Positions 50,126 to 62,097 of a stretch of DNA of 64,000 nucleotides are shown piece by piece. Position 1 is the stretch's first letter. Every line of letters starts with the position of its first letter. The notes below the pieces were generated by a model, which had not been told where the DNA came from, ran no database searches, and worked only from the letters and a program-made list of their open reading frames with translations. Position numbers and translations under genes: made by a program. Source of the DNA: Tolypeutes matacus (lineage: Eukaryota; Chordata; Mammalia; Cingulata; Chlamyphoridae); assembly GCA_026826555.1 (NCBI GenBank), contig JAKSZT010054304.1:30953024-31017023 (forward strand), read 5' to 3'.

Positions 50126-51124
50126 ATTTTAAAAAATATATAGTTTTATTAGAGAAGTTGTGAACTTACAAAAGAATCATGTTCATGTGTGGAATTCACA
50201 TACAACACCCCTCCACCAACACATTACATTGTTATGGAACACATGTTATAGATTATGAGATAATATCATCAGATTATTTTCCTCTATTAACTTTTCTTTT
50301 AACAAATCAATTTTAATGATAAATATTAATAAAGCATAAATCCATCCAAAGTGTACAATCAATAGTATTCAGGAGAATCACATAGTTGTGCATTCATCAC
50401 TTCAATCATTTTTAGAGCATTTTCATTATTCCAATAATAATAATAAAAAACAAAAGACAAACAAATAAAAAATTCATTACTTCTCAGTCGCTCTATGCTT
50501 CTACCTACCTGCTATTCTGTTACCATCCCTTTAGTTTATTTGTATTTATATTTTGTAAGCACAGTCTTATATATGCAATAGCACCCACATTCGTGTTTTA
50601 CATGAGGTTTCACTATGCTATACAGTCCCACGTCACATTTTTAAGCTTTCCTTCTAGTAATATATGTGTCCTTAGACTTTCCCTTTTGACCACTGTAAAA
50701 CCTATGTAATACCTCAGCTAATTAAAAACACCATAATGTCCTCTCACCATTTCCATTCATTTCCAAAGAGTTATAAACAACCTTTTAACCAATTCTGTAC
50801 AGATTAACCCTCAGCTTTCCATTCTTACCCTCATTCTATTTTCTGGTGACCTTCATTCTAAATATTAACTCCATGAGTTTGCTTAATATATTTAGTTTGT
50901 AATAGGATAATTAGACAGTATTTGTCCTTCTGTGTCTGGCTTGCTTCACTCAGCATGATGTCCTCCTGGTTCATCTAAGTTGATTCAGAATTTCATTTCT
51001 TTTTAACAGTTGCATATTATTCTATCATGTTATACACAGCAATTTGTTTATCCATTCATCAGTTGATAGACACCTGGGTTGTTTCAAACTTTTGACAAGC
51101 ATGAATAATGCTGCTCTGTCATCA

Positions 51125-54100
51125 TTGTGCAGTTGTCTGTTCTTGTCACTCCTCTCTGTTCTTCAGGGTATATACTTAGTAATGGTACTGCTAGGTCACA
51201 TGGCAAGACTATGTTCAACTTCCATAGGAACTGCCAAACAGTCCTCCACAGTGTCTGTACCAGTCTACGTTCCCACCAACAGTGAATAAGTGTTCCTATA
51301 TTTCTACATCCTCTCCAACATTGACAGCTTTCCAACTTTTTAATAGCGGCCAGTCTAATATGTATGAAATGATATTTCATTGAAGTTTTGATCTGCATAT
51401 ACACAATCGCTAGTGGTGTTGAACATTTTTTCATGTGTTTCTTTGTCATTTGTATTTTCTTCTTTGGAAAATTGCCCTTTCAAGTCTTTTGCCCAGTTTT
51501 TAATTGGATAGTTTGTCTTTTTTGTGTGTGTTGAGTTACATGATCTCTTTATATATTATGTATATTAAACCCTTATCAGATATGTGATTGCCAAATATTT
51601 TCTGACATTGAGTTGGCTGCCTTTTCATGCTTTTGACAAAGTTCATTGAGGTGCAGAAGTGTTTAGTTTTGAGGAGTTCCCATATATTTACATTTTCTTT
51701 TGTTGCTCATGCTTTGGGTGTAAGGTTTAAGAAACTGACACCTACCACAAGATCTTGAAGATGTTTTCCTATATTTTCTTCTGTGAGTTTTATGGTTGCT
51801 ATTTTTATATTTAGGTCCTTGATCCATTTTGAATTAATTTTTGTATAATGTGTGAGATAGGGATACTCTTTCTTTCTTTTGGATTTGGCTATCCAGTTCT
51901 CCCAAAACCATTTGTTGAATAGACTGTTCTGAGTTCTCAATTTGTTTCCATTGGTCAATCTGTCTGTCGGTTATGCCAGTACCATGCTATTTTTACCACT
52001 GTGGCTAAGTAATATGATTTAAAGTCAGGAAGTGAGAGTCCTTAACTTTATACTTCTTTTTAAAGATATTTTTGGCTATTTGGGGCCCCTACCAAATAAA
52101 TTTGATAATTTTTCTGTTTCTGCAAAAATGACTGTTGGGATTTTTATTGGAATTGTGTTGAATCTGTAAATCAGTTTGAGTAGAATTGACATCTTAATGA
52201 TATTTAATTTTACAATCCATGAACATAAAATTAGCTTCCCCTTTTTAAAGTCTTCTTCAGTTTTTTCTAGCAATGTTTTGTAGTTTTCTGAATAAAAGTC
52301 CTTTACGTCCTTGGTTAAGTTTATCCCTAAATAATTGATGATTTTAGTCACTATTATTAACGGAATTTTAAAAAATTTCCTCTTCAGATTGCACATCAGT
52401 AGTGTATAGAGACACTTCTGATTACTGCATATCAATCTTGTATCCCACCACTTTTCTGAACTTGTTCTAGTAGCTTTATTGTAGATTTTTCAGGATTTTT
52501 AAGATATAGATTTTTAAGATCATCAGTGAATAGTGAAAGTTATACTTCTTCTTTTCCTATTTGGGTGCCTTTTATTTTTTTATCTAGCCTAATTGCTCTA
52601 GTTAGAACTTTTAGCACAGTGTTGACAGTGGAAATTCTTGTCTTGTTCCTGATCTCAGTGGGAAAGATTTCAGTCTTTCACCATTGAGTACAATTGTAAC
52701 TGTAGGTTTTTCATATATGCACTTTACCATATTGAGAAAGCTTACTTCCATTCTTATCTTTTGGAGTGTTTTTATCTAGAAAGGGTGATATATTGTATCA
52801 AATGCCTTTTTCACATCAGTCGAGGGGATCATGTGATTTTTCTTCTTCAATTTATCAATGAGGTTTATTATACTAATTGGTTTTCTTATGTTGAACTACT
52901 CTTGCATACCTGGGATAAAACCCATTTGATCGTGGCATATAATTCTTTTAATGTGCTTTTGGATTTGTTTTGCAATTATTTTGTTGAAGATTTTTGAATT
53001 TATAGTATTAGAGATACTGGTTTGCAATTTTCTTTTTCCGTAGTATCTTTACCTGGTTTTGGTATTAGGGTGATGTTAGCTTCATAGAATGAGGTTGGTA
53101 GCATTCTTTACTGTTCAATGTTTTGGAAAGCTTGAGCAAGACTGGAATTAGATAGTCTTTGAATGATTGGCAGAATTCACCTGCGAAGCCATTTCGTCCT
53201 GGGCTTTTCATCTTTGGGAGGTTTTGATAACTGTTTGAATTTCTTCACTTGTGATTGGTTTGTTGAGGTCTTCTATGGTGGTTTGTGTGTTTCTAGGAAT
53301 TTGTCCATTTCATCTATATTGTCTAGTTTTTTTGGCATACAATTGTTCATAGTATCCTCTTATAATCTCTATTGTTTCTGCAGGGTCAGTGGTAATGTAT
53401 CCCATCTCATTTATGATTTTATTTATTTGCATCTTCTCTCTTTTTTTGCTTTGTCAGTCTAGCTAAGGGTTTGTCTATTTTCTTCCTCTTCTCAAAGAAC
53501 CAACTTTTGATTTTGTTGATTCCTTCTATTTTTTTTTGGTTTTGTTTTTGTTCTTCTCAATTTCATTTATTTCTGTTCTGATCTTTACTATTTATATGCT
53601 TTGGCTTGGTTTGAGATTTCTTTGCTTTTCTTTTTCTAGTTCTTCCAGGTGTGCACTTAGATCTTCAATTTTAGCTCTTTCTTCTTTTTTAATGTAAGCA
53701 TTGAAAGCTATAAATTTCCCTCCCAGGACTTCCTTTGCAGTGTCCCATAAATTTTGATATGTCATGTTCTCATTTTCCTTCATCTCAAGATATTTGCTGA
53801 ATTCTTTTGCAATTTCTTCTTTGACCCTCTGATTATTTAAGCATGTGTTGTTTAATCTCCTTATATTTATAAATTATCCCTTTTACTGTCCACTATTGAT
53901 TTCCAGCTTCATTCCGTTATCATCACCGAAAGTGTTTTGTATAATTTCAATCTTTTTAATTAAAAATTTTTATTTATTATGTGTTTTAGCACCATGAGAT
54001 CTGTTATCTTTTATGTACAGTGACAGTTTCTTCCATATATTTCCCCAGTGTCTTATTTTTTCACTTTATCTTTAAAGAAGCTTTAGGTTACAGAAAAGTC

Positions 54101-55565
54101 ATAGAAAATATAAGAGATTGCCATATACCCAATGCACTCCCCATCTCCCACTCACCCAATTAATAACATTTTTGTGGATGGTACATTTGTTACAAATGAT
54201 TTACAAATATTTAAACATTGTTACTAACCATGGTCAATGGTTTACATTATGGTTTACATTTTGCACTGCACACTTTTTTAGGTTTTGACAAAATTTAAAT
54301 GGACTGTATCTGTCACTGCAAGAGCATGCAGAACAATTCCAATGCTCTAAAAATGCCCTAATTTTCATCTATTCTGCTTTTCTCTCCTCTCCCATAACCT
54401 ATGTTAACCACTAAGTTTCAATTTTTGAAGAAAAAGATTTATAGTTACATGCAATAATATTGAGGGCTTAACATATTATTCTTTTTTTTTAAATTAGGTA
54501 CTGCCTATGTTCTCGAGAGATTATTTCCCCTCTAATTGAGAACATACCAAGATTCCCGAGGATGGGAGTTTAATATTTTCTTGCTTATTTTTGAGTCCCA
54601 TCCACTGAGATAACACACCATGACAAGATGAACACTTTCATATTCCATAGGGGCATGCCTCAGGTACACCCTTTCCCCCCACTCACCCTGCCCTACACCA
54701 GTAACCCTCCTCTGCCATATTTGCAAAAGAATATTCCCACCATTGTAGTTTTAACCACAGACATGCAAATCCTGAGTCACCTTCTCCTTCTTTCTTCCCT
54801 GCCCACATTTCTAAGAATAGTTCAACCCAACCCCCCACCTGACTCTACCTCAAGTTCCTGCACCATCAAACCCTATCACATGAGTGCACTACTATCACTC
54901 CCAACTACCCCCCCTTCCACACTACAGATTTTAATTTCAATCTTTATAAATTTATTGAGTCTTAACTTATAACCCAACATATGGTCTCCCCTGGAGAAGG
55001 ATCCATGAGCTCTTGAAAGGAATGAATATCCTACTGTTTGGGGCTGCAATGCTCTATAGATGTCTCTTAGGTCTATATTTATCATATTATTCAAGTTCTC
55101 TGTTTCTTTATTATCCTTTGTCCAGATGTTCTATCCAATACTTGAAATGGTGTATTGAAGTCTCCAATTTTGATTGTAGAGACACTATTTCTGCCTTCAG
55201 TCAGTTTTGCCAGTTTGCACCTCACATATCTTGGGGCACTCAGGTTGTGTGCATAAATATTTAGTATAGTTATTTCTTCTTGGTGAGTTACCGCTTTTGA
55301 TAATATATAATGACCTTCTTTATCCTGCATAACATTTTTGCATATATTATCTATTTTGTCCAATATTAGTATCACTATTACAGCTCTCTTTTGGTTACTA
55401 TTTGCATGGAATATCTTTTTTTCCAACTTTTCACTTTTAACCTGGTTGTGTCCTTATGTCTGAGATAAGTCTCTTGTAGACAGCATATAGATGGCTCATT
55501 TTTTAAAATCCATTCTATCAGTCTATGTCTTTTGATTGGGGACTTCAAGTCATCAACTTTCAATG
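51125..55565 (-). pseudogene. L1 ORF2 remnant of the minus-strand L1
   Basis: The endonuclease start (SPIKRHRLIEWI, SICCLQET) lies at 55378-55563 and IGDFNTPF follows near 55150-55175. The reverse transcriptase catalytic motif reads FTDD at 52519-52530 in place of the usual FADD. The C-terminal zinc-knuckle-like part (CWRGCRNIGTLIHCWWE) lies at about 51225-51325. The 974-base insertion splits the endonuclease/RT linker region. Frames are broken many times. Confidence 0.8.
53959..54932 (-). mobile_element. L1-tail insertion inside the minus-strand L1, with target duplication
   Basis: The L1 ORF2 text is interrupted and resumes, and AATTTCAATCTTTTTAA (53943 on) is repeated as AATTTCAATCTTTATAA (54933 on). 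The left end is T/A-rich, as expected for a minus-strand tail. Inside, 54058-54150 matches the L1 3' UTR copy at 25255-25440, so it is probably a 5'-truncated L1 from a different subfamily. Confidence 0.78.
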
Positions 55566-55619
55566 TTACTATTGTAAAAGCATTACTTATTTGATCAATT
55601 TTGTCCTTTGGCTTTCGGT

Positions 55620-56750
55620 TGTCACATCTTACTATTATCTGCCTTTTTACCTTTTAATTTATCTATCCAAATAATCTTTTTATCTACACTGTTCTCTAAG
55701 TATCTCACCACCCTTGCTTTTTTTTTTTTTTTCCTTTCCAGTTGTAGCACTCTCTTTCGTATCTCTTGTAATTCTTGTCTTTTGGAAACATATTCTATCA
55801 ACTTGTCTATGAAGACTTTAAATTCACTCTCATTTTTGAAGGAAATTTTTGCCAGATACAGAACTCTTGGCTGGCAATTTTTCTCTTTCAGTACCTTAAA
55901 GGCAAATACCACTTTCTTCTAGCCTCCATTCTTTCTGATGAGAGGTCTGCACTTAATCTTATCGAGGTAAGGTATATGATGCTTTGTTTTTCTCTTGCTG
56001 CTGTCAGAATCATCTCTTTATCTGTGATATTTGTCATTTTGAATAGTAGGTGTCTAGGGTAAGTCTATTTGGATTTATTCTGCTTTGGGTGCATTGTCCT
56101 TCTTGGTTATTGATATTTATGTCTTTCATAAGAGTTGGGAAGTTTTTGGTCATTATTTTGTCAAATATTCTTTCTGCTCCTTTTCTTTTTTCTTGTCCTT
56201 CTGGGACACCAATAATATGTAAATTTGTGTGTTTTGTATTGCCATTCAATTCCCTAAGATCCTGCTCCATTTTTCCATTCTCTTTCTGTTCTCCTGTCCT
56301 TTCCAGTTCAGATATCCCATCTTCAATATCAGTAATTCTGCCTTCAAGCAATTCAAATCTGTTCTTAAGTGCTTCTAATGATTTTTTATCTCATCCATCA
56401 TGTCCTTCATTCCCCAAGCTCTGTTACTTTTCTTTGCAGGCTCTCAAATTATTCTTTTTGATCACTTAGTATCTTCTTAATATACTTTATCTCCTTAGCC
56501 TTATTTTCTTTCCTTTCTTTGAATTGATTTAGGAGATTTGTGTGATTATCATTGATTAATTGTCTTAAATCCAGTATCTCTTCAGGATATTTAGTTTCTT
56601 CCTTTGGCTGAGCCATCTCTTCCAGTTTTCTAGTATGACTTGTAAAATTTTGCTGATGTCTTGGCATCTGAATATGTTGGTGAATTTCTGATAGCAATTT
56701 CTCTCTCTTGTCTATTTTTTTCACAACTCTTTTTGATATTTGGTTCAACT
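55620..56750 (-). pseudogene. L1 ORF1 remnant of the minus-strand L1
   Basis: Open pieces at 56449-56748 (charged, coiled-coil-like), 56034-56351 (with TNLHIIGVPEGQEKRKGAE, the RRM start of ORF1p) and 55622-55912 (VLKEKNCQPRVLYLAKISF, the C-terminal domain) follow in order. They are separated by frame breaks. Longer plus-strand frames here are antisense shadows. Confidence 0.8.
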
Positions 56751-57325
56751 ATTCTAAGTCTTTAAAATTGTCCAACTAAGTTATCAAAATCATGCCAAAG
56801 ATTCACTATGGGGTGCAGATTTTCAGCCAGGGGTTTGTGTTAAAATAGACCTAAAAGCAGTTTTTTCTTCATGCAATTTACAGACTGGTCAGTAGATGGT
56901 GCACCTTTCTTAGGAGGTGTTTCTTTCAAACTCCATTTTCCTGTGTTTTGGTCTGGCTAAAGCTAAGATTTCAAGCGCATTTGTTGGCTGAAGTCACTGA
57001 AAAGAACCCCCCCAACCCCCTTCCCTTTTCTCTTGTAATAGCTGACAGGGACAAAGATGCCTGTTTTGCTCTTAGTTGGCTTAATATCTTAGGGGTGGGG
57101 ACGGGAACCCTTCCCAGCTGCCATGGGGGTTTGGTAACTCATGTTTGTTGTTTCAAGTTCTTCATCTCTCTGTCTCTCACCCTCCTGGGATTAGTATAAC
57201 ACTGTCCTGTCTCTTGACCCCCAAAACAGGTCCCTCAGACAGCTTTTGGCCATTTCCCTGTTGCTTTTTGGGAGAGAGTTGAGCCCTGCCTGCCTACTCT
57301 GAGGCTATCTTCCCAGAGCTCCCTA

Positions 57326-59390
57326 TTAACTTTTAATTTAAAAAAATTTGACTATTTTTAGAGGCTATTCCATAGATTATAATATACATCCTTAATTCAT
57401 TTCCATCTAACACAAATTACTTCTTTTAGCAAATAATGTCAGTATCTTAAAATACTTAATTTCACTCGACCCATTATTGCCTTATTGTTGTCATATATTA
57501 TAATTCTCTATATATTTTATTCCACATCATGTTACAATTATTTTTTTACATTCAAAGCTCATTTATATTTGCTATAAATACTCACATATTTCCCTTGCAT
57601 TTCCATGTTTTCACCTAGGATTCCTTGTGTTAACACATCTATTTCACCATTGCATTTGAAAATATTTTGGAAGAGTATGTAATTCTAATTTGATGCTAAT
57701 TTTGTTGTTAAAGGTGTCAAAATCTCTTGATGCTGTTGAGAAATCAGGCTTATTGAGGTTCCTTTAAAGGTAATATGCCTTGTTTTCTCTGGATGTGTTG
57801 AAGAATTTTTCTGTCTTTTGTTTTCACCTACTTTAAATACTATGCTATCTGTGGTTTCTAATTTATTTATGTTGTTTTAAGTTTTCTGAGTTTTTGGAAT
57901 CTGTTTTGCTGACTCAGTTAAAAAAATTATCTATTATCTCCTTACATATTGCTTCTGCCATTTTTTCTCTACAATCCTCTAGTATTTAAGGTTACAAATT
58001 GATTGGATCTCTTTTGCATATCTCACATTCTTCTTATGCTTACAACCAGTTTTTTTTGTTTGATTGACTGATGGATTTTTTTACTGCTTCTATTTACTTG
58101 TATTTCACTGTCCTGTCTTCATGTTCATTAATCCTGTCATCCACTGTGCCAAAGCCCTGATTAAAACAAAACTTTCATATATTGATTTCATATATTGCAT
58201 TTTTTTATCTTGTTTTATGGACTCCAAATCCTTTGAACTTCTTATTCTCCTTATTAGTTTTATCTTCTTTTCCTTTATTTTTTCAACATTTTTATAAATA
58301 TTATTTGGAAATATTTTATGCTAATTACACTATCTGGATCATCTAACATGCTCTTATTATCTTGTATATTTTTCTTTGTTATTGCTCCTAAGGTCTTGTC
58401 TTCTCACATGTATCATAATTTGGGGTTTTATTTGAGGCATCATTTGTAAGAAGAACTTACAGAGCTTTCAAAAAAAGTGTGGTTCTTCCAGAGAGGTCAT
58501 CCACTCCTTTATTCAGCAAATGATATGTGGAGCTGATCTTCTTGATTCAGTCAGGATTTGAGGTAGGTCAGTGTAGAATTTTAATTGTCCTAAACAATAT
58601 ATCTTTGGTTCTCTTTTTTTCTAAGGGTGTAGACCTTCACAGCTTCCAATTAAGGACCTGTTGAATATTGCTTACTTTAGTTTCGTAACCCTATGGAACA
58701 TTAAACTCTATCATTTGAAAATTTTTAGTTTATCTCTTTAGATACCTGCCACATCTAGATTCAAAATAAGGCAAATGACTTAAAAGGGTGGATGACCACA
58801 TATTTGAGTCTCTATTTACAACTTCAATCTAGTTTGAATGACATATTTTCTTCTAGTTTCTCTATCTTGGAGTAGCAGCACATTCCAGGGGCTATTCCTA
58901 TGATATCACTCTAAAATTCTGCTTTGTGTTGATAGATGTGCCCCATGCAAAAGCAGTTGTAAAAACTTAGTGTCAATTTGTCATTCTCTAGCTTTTTCTA
59001 CTCTTCTCAGTTTTGTTTTCAAGCCTCTCCCCCTGGTGGTCTTTATTTCTTCAACTCCTGAAGTATGTGGTAAACTTCACTGTTTTCCAAGGATTTTGAC
59101 CTAGTTCTTTAACAACCAGCACAATCTAAAATTCATCAAATATCTTATAGCAAAAATTGATCTTATTTAGGCTTATTGAGTCTACAATTTTGTCACTGCA
59201 GTTTCCTCAATGACTAAAGTTTTCTTCATTTATCTTTATCCTATTCTCCCATCAATCATTTCTGGCTGAGGAAGGCACAGTTTTCAGCTTCTAGATCAAA
59301 GCAAGAGCTGGTTAATATTCATAGGAGAAAACAAAAACAGCTGTGAATCCTCAGCTATGACCAACAGACTATCCTGCTAGAATTTTAGTC
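57326..59390 (-). mobile_element. Old L1, segment 3 of 3
   Basis: Antisense text ATAGATTATAATATACATCC continues the ORF2/ORF1 side of the host L1, followed by ORF1 and 5' UTR-like text to about 59390 (ACCAACAGACTATCCTGC). It completes the host element split by the two younger L1s. Confidence 0.6.
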
Positions 59391-60990
59391 CATTTAACTT
59401 TTGTTGCTTCCACAGTTGAGTATGCCTTAAAAAATATAACTTTAAAAGATTAATCCAGCTTTCTAGTTTTTGTCAATGAATGTATTAGCCTATTGCAAAC
59501 TATTACATATTATGTGGAGAGAAAAATCAAGTATTTATTTGATGATCTTTTTTTAATGACCTTTTCATGAAAAAAGAAAAAGAAAAGAAGGGAGAGCATC
59601 ATTATTTCTGTTCCCCAAATTTAGGGGTTGGGAAGATTCATTAGTCTAACATATCACACACTGTGATATATATGTGTGTGTGTGTGTTTTAACTTTAACC
59701 CTTGGATGATTAACATATATTGTAAATTACTAAAACTTCAGCAAGCCATAATTATAAATATAAGATGGTTTTGCCTTCACCATCCATTTTAAATGGCTAA
59801 TATATGATTTTTGACTATTAAACTGGGAAAACTAGAAAAGTAGAATTTGAAAAGAGAAATTAATTTTTTCCAACAATGTCAAAGGGATATGGGCCTTTGA
59901 TTCTACATAGATATTCTGTTTATGTAAATATAATTGGTATTAAAATTGAGTACTATTTACTATGTACTATTATGATAGAAATATATCTTAAGAAATCCTA
60001 CATACATCTACCCTATCTCTATTAGCTCTGCTAAACATGGTCACTTAAATATATTAAATATTTACATAACCTTTTAGTCTACAGTTTGGTGGTTCTACCA
60101 CCAAAATGTTGGTGCTTTGTTGAAACCATCAATTACAGTTTTTCTTATCTAGCAGATATGTCACTTTGCTGAGGTGGTTGGCTAAATGAATCATCAGAAG
60201 AATCATAACATTCAAGTGTATAAATCTGATGCCTTGCCATTTAAAATCTCTTTGCCAATGTGAAAGTCAGTTATGTTCAGTCTATTTTTTATTAACTGCC
60301 ACATAATTAAACTAACAACACTCTGAGAATTTTTAAAGTTTTCATGAATCTGATTTATATTTTTCTTTAAATATTTTTGTTTTTTATGTCAAGGCTTCTT
60401 TTACTTTAATCTTAGACTCTTACAGATTATGCAATAAGTAAAAACAATTTTGAAAACAAACAGATGCAATCATAAAAGTTCAGACATAGCAACTTAAAAC
60501 AAAACGAACAGAATATTATTAAATCAGAATTCATCTAAATTTACAGATAAGTGAAAGGTGAGCACTTAAGTGATTCATATTAATGTAAACAACATATAAA
60601 ACAAATTCTTTACACTTTGTCTAACAAATAAAACTTAGTAGCCAGTAAAGAAAAGTCCAGAGAAGTGTCAGATGGTAAATTCTTATATGGAAAAAGGCAA
60701 GGATTTTCTTCATTATATGACTAATACATCCACTGAAGGAGAGGCTAATCATTAGAGTCAGAACCACTTAGGAATACATGAAGCACCATATATGCTTTCA
60801 GTAAAATACTAAAATACTAAATAACCAATAATAAAAGTACTTTAAGTGTCATATGAAAGAATGATAGTAAAAAATATAAATAAAAATCTCTTCAAAGTAT
60901 GGAATAGCTTTTTTATCTAAATGGAAAAATAGTATTTTCAATAAAGTTATTTGTTTGTCAGAGCTTAGAATTGTTACTTTAAAGTGCATG
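59391..60990. other. Unique AT-rich intron next to the exon
   Basis: Contains a short (TG)n at 59673-59687. No gene or repeat family was recognised. It could carry conserved intronic regulatory sequence near the exon, which cannot be judged without an alignment. Confidence 0.45.
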
Positions 60991-60996
60991 TCTTAC
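60991..60996 (-). promoter_or_regulatory. Splice donor of the BRINP exon
   Basis: On the minus strand the exon ends TCAG and the intron begins GTAAGA, a near-consensus U1 site (CAG|GTAAG). It sets the exon end at 60997 and leaves a phase-1 junction. Confidence 0.9.
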
Positions 60997-61233
60997 CTGA
61001 TTCCTCAAAGTCACTGTTGTAGGCTTTCCAAGTTTCAGTTGTTCGAAGAAGATTCTCTTCCATGGCTTGAATGTCCATGGAGGGGCAGTTGCATTCTGGG
61101 AATTTGGGACCACACTGACACCAGCAATCATTGTCTTTGCAGATAAACTCTCCCTCTGAATTACAAGCAATATAGCTCAAAGCTGCTTGTACAAAACGCT
61201 CCTGAAGATAGTCTGGAAGGAGGATTTGAAGCC
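60997..61233 (-). CDS. BRINP3: Internal coding exon of a BRINP family gene, most likely BRINP3
   Basis: Read on the minus strand from 61233, the first two bases finish a split codon, 78 codons stay open, and one base is left over, so both flanking introns are phase 1 and the exon is symmetric. The translation starts LQILLPDYLQERFVQAALSY and continues with seven cysteines spaced C-x7-C-x4-C-x-C-x-C-x6-C-x-C, then DIQAMEENLL and ETWKAYNSDFEES. This is the conserved cysteine-rich segment that follows the MACPF-like region in BRINP proteins, which are secreted or ER-lumen neural proteins linked to suppression of cell-cycle progression. The choice of BRINP3 over BRINP1 or BRINP2 rests on recalled residues near ETWKAYN and on the gene-poor, AT-rich setting. 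In a family with about eight exons this is probably the penultimate one. No stop, frameshift or splice damage is seen, so it looks functional. Confidence 0.9.
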
Positions 61234-61262
61234 CTTAAGAAACAAACAAAGCAAACAAACAT
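61234..61262 (-). promoter_or_regulatory. Splice acceptor and pyrimidine tract of the BRINP exon
   Basis: On the minus strand the intron ends in a T-rich run (GTTTGTTTGCTTTGTTTG) followed by TTTCTTAAG, with the AG at 61235-61234 directly before the exon. The tract is T-rich with few purines, as expected for a 3' splice site. No single branch-point adenosine can be assigned by eye. Confidence 0.85.
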
Positions 61263-61930
61263 ATTTTATTTTTTTTAAGTAAACACTTTTTTTTAATATA
61301 CTCAATAAAAACATTCAAAATTTAATATATTAAATTTTGTATTGTATTTATGAATATTTTAAACTATTATTAGAAAATTATCTAAGTCTACAAAATTGAA
61401 AATATGTATAATCTTTTCCATCATTGCTGACTCTATGCACAATTCAAGAATCCTAGAAAATATGGAAATGATCAAGCCTTCAAACTCTCTGATTTTGTTT
61501 TTTTAACTTATTTAATTGGCTTTTGACTTAATTGATCAAAATTTTTGGTTATTTTTGCATAATGGAAATAGAGCCTATCTGCCTGTACCTTTGAAAGTAG
61601 ATATGTAAATTTATTTTCCCCACTGGTTTTCAATTATTTTTTAATATTTTCATATGTATATCAGTTGACATATTGTTAGATAAAATAATACAATGAAGTA
61701 TGGTATTGGTAAAAGTTCTGTGAAAAGTTGCTGATAATGCTTTCTCATTCTCTTAACACATAAATGGTATGACTCTGTTGTTCAGGCGTGATCTCTAAGA
61801 CTGACTACCATGAAGCAGACAGACTCATTTAGCTATTCCACAGTTCATTTCCTTGACATGTATAAAGACAGCCCTAGTGATATACCTCATTACTTTTCTA
61901 GATGTAAGTTTGGTAAAGATGCTATTTCTT

Positions 61931-62097
61931 GGGAAGCGGCTGTGGCTCAATCAGTAGGGCTCCCGTTTACCATATGGGAGGCCCCGGGTTCGGTTCCCGG
62001 GGCCTCCTGGTGAAGGCAAGCCCGCCCGCACGGCGTGGTTAGCTGACCCAGCGAGCACAAGCAGCAAAGGGGGGATAAATGAATAAATAAATTAAAA
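61931..62097 (+). mobile_element. Young-looking tRNA-derived SINE with perfect target duplication
   Basis: It starts GGGAAGCGGCTGTGGCTCAA, has a near-perfect B box GGTTCGGTTCC at 61988-61998, a GC-rich body with intact CpG sites (CCGCCCGCACGGCG) and an AAATAAATTAAAAAAA tail. AAAGATGCTATTTCTT is present without change at 61915-61930 and 62098-62113. Its CpG content and perfect duplication suggest recent insertion. It lies about 700 bases upstream of the exon in gene sense, and in the opposite orientation to the gene. Confidence 0.95.

Larger units (their letters stand above)
50130..57325 (-). mobile_element. Near full-length L1, minus strand
   Basis: Its 3' end is at about 50130 (minus-strand CACAACTTCTCTAATAAAAC), and its 5' UTR ends near 57325 (minus-strand GGGAGCTCTGGGAAGATAG). 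Without a 974-base later insertion (53959-54932) it is about 6.2 kb. In order from 57325 downward: 5' UTR, ORF1, ORF2, 3' UTR. A target duplication is unclear; AACATTTTAAAAAA on the left and AACTTTTAATTTAAAAAA on the right may be a diverged one. Many stops and shifts show it is dead. Confidence 0.85.
1..60990 (-). other. BRINP3: Downstream intron of the BRINP gene (partial)
   Basis: Everything left of the donor should be intron for a minus-strand gene. I looked on the minus strand for the next BRINP coding exon, which in this family is the large one encoding the C-terminal half, and found none: the longest minus-strand open frames are L1, LTR or unstructured. The intron is therefore at least 61 kb unless the gene has an unseen small exon. 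It is made of the repeats listed below separated by AT-rich unique sequence. Confidence 0.75.

Noticed and set aside
56050..56469. 139-codon plus-strand frame rich in S, F, L and C
   Set aside because: It is the antisense shadow of the L1 ORF1 remnant on the minus strand.
60974..61180. Start of a small gene at 61180 with an in-frame first codon
   Set aside because: The codon there is TTG (Leu) in the middle of the BRINP exon; the coding sequence continues upstream to the splice acceptor at 61234 and the tail past 60997 is intron.
61931..62010. tRNA gene call on the SINE heads
   Set aside because: The pol III boxes are present but the sequence belongs to a SINE with an A-rich tail and target duplication; no proper cloverleaf with a paired acceptor stem was evident.
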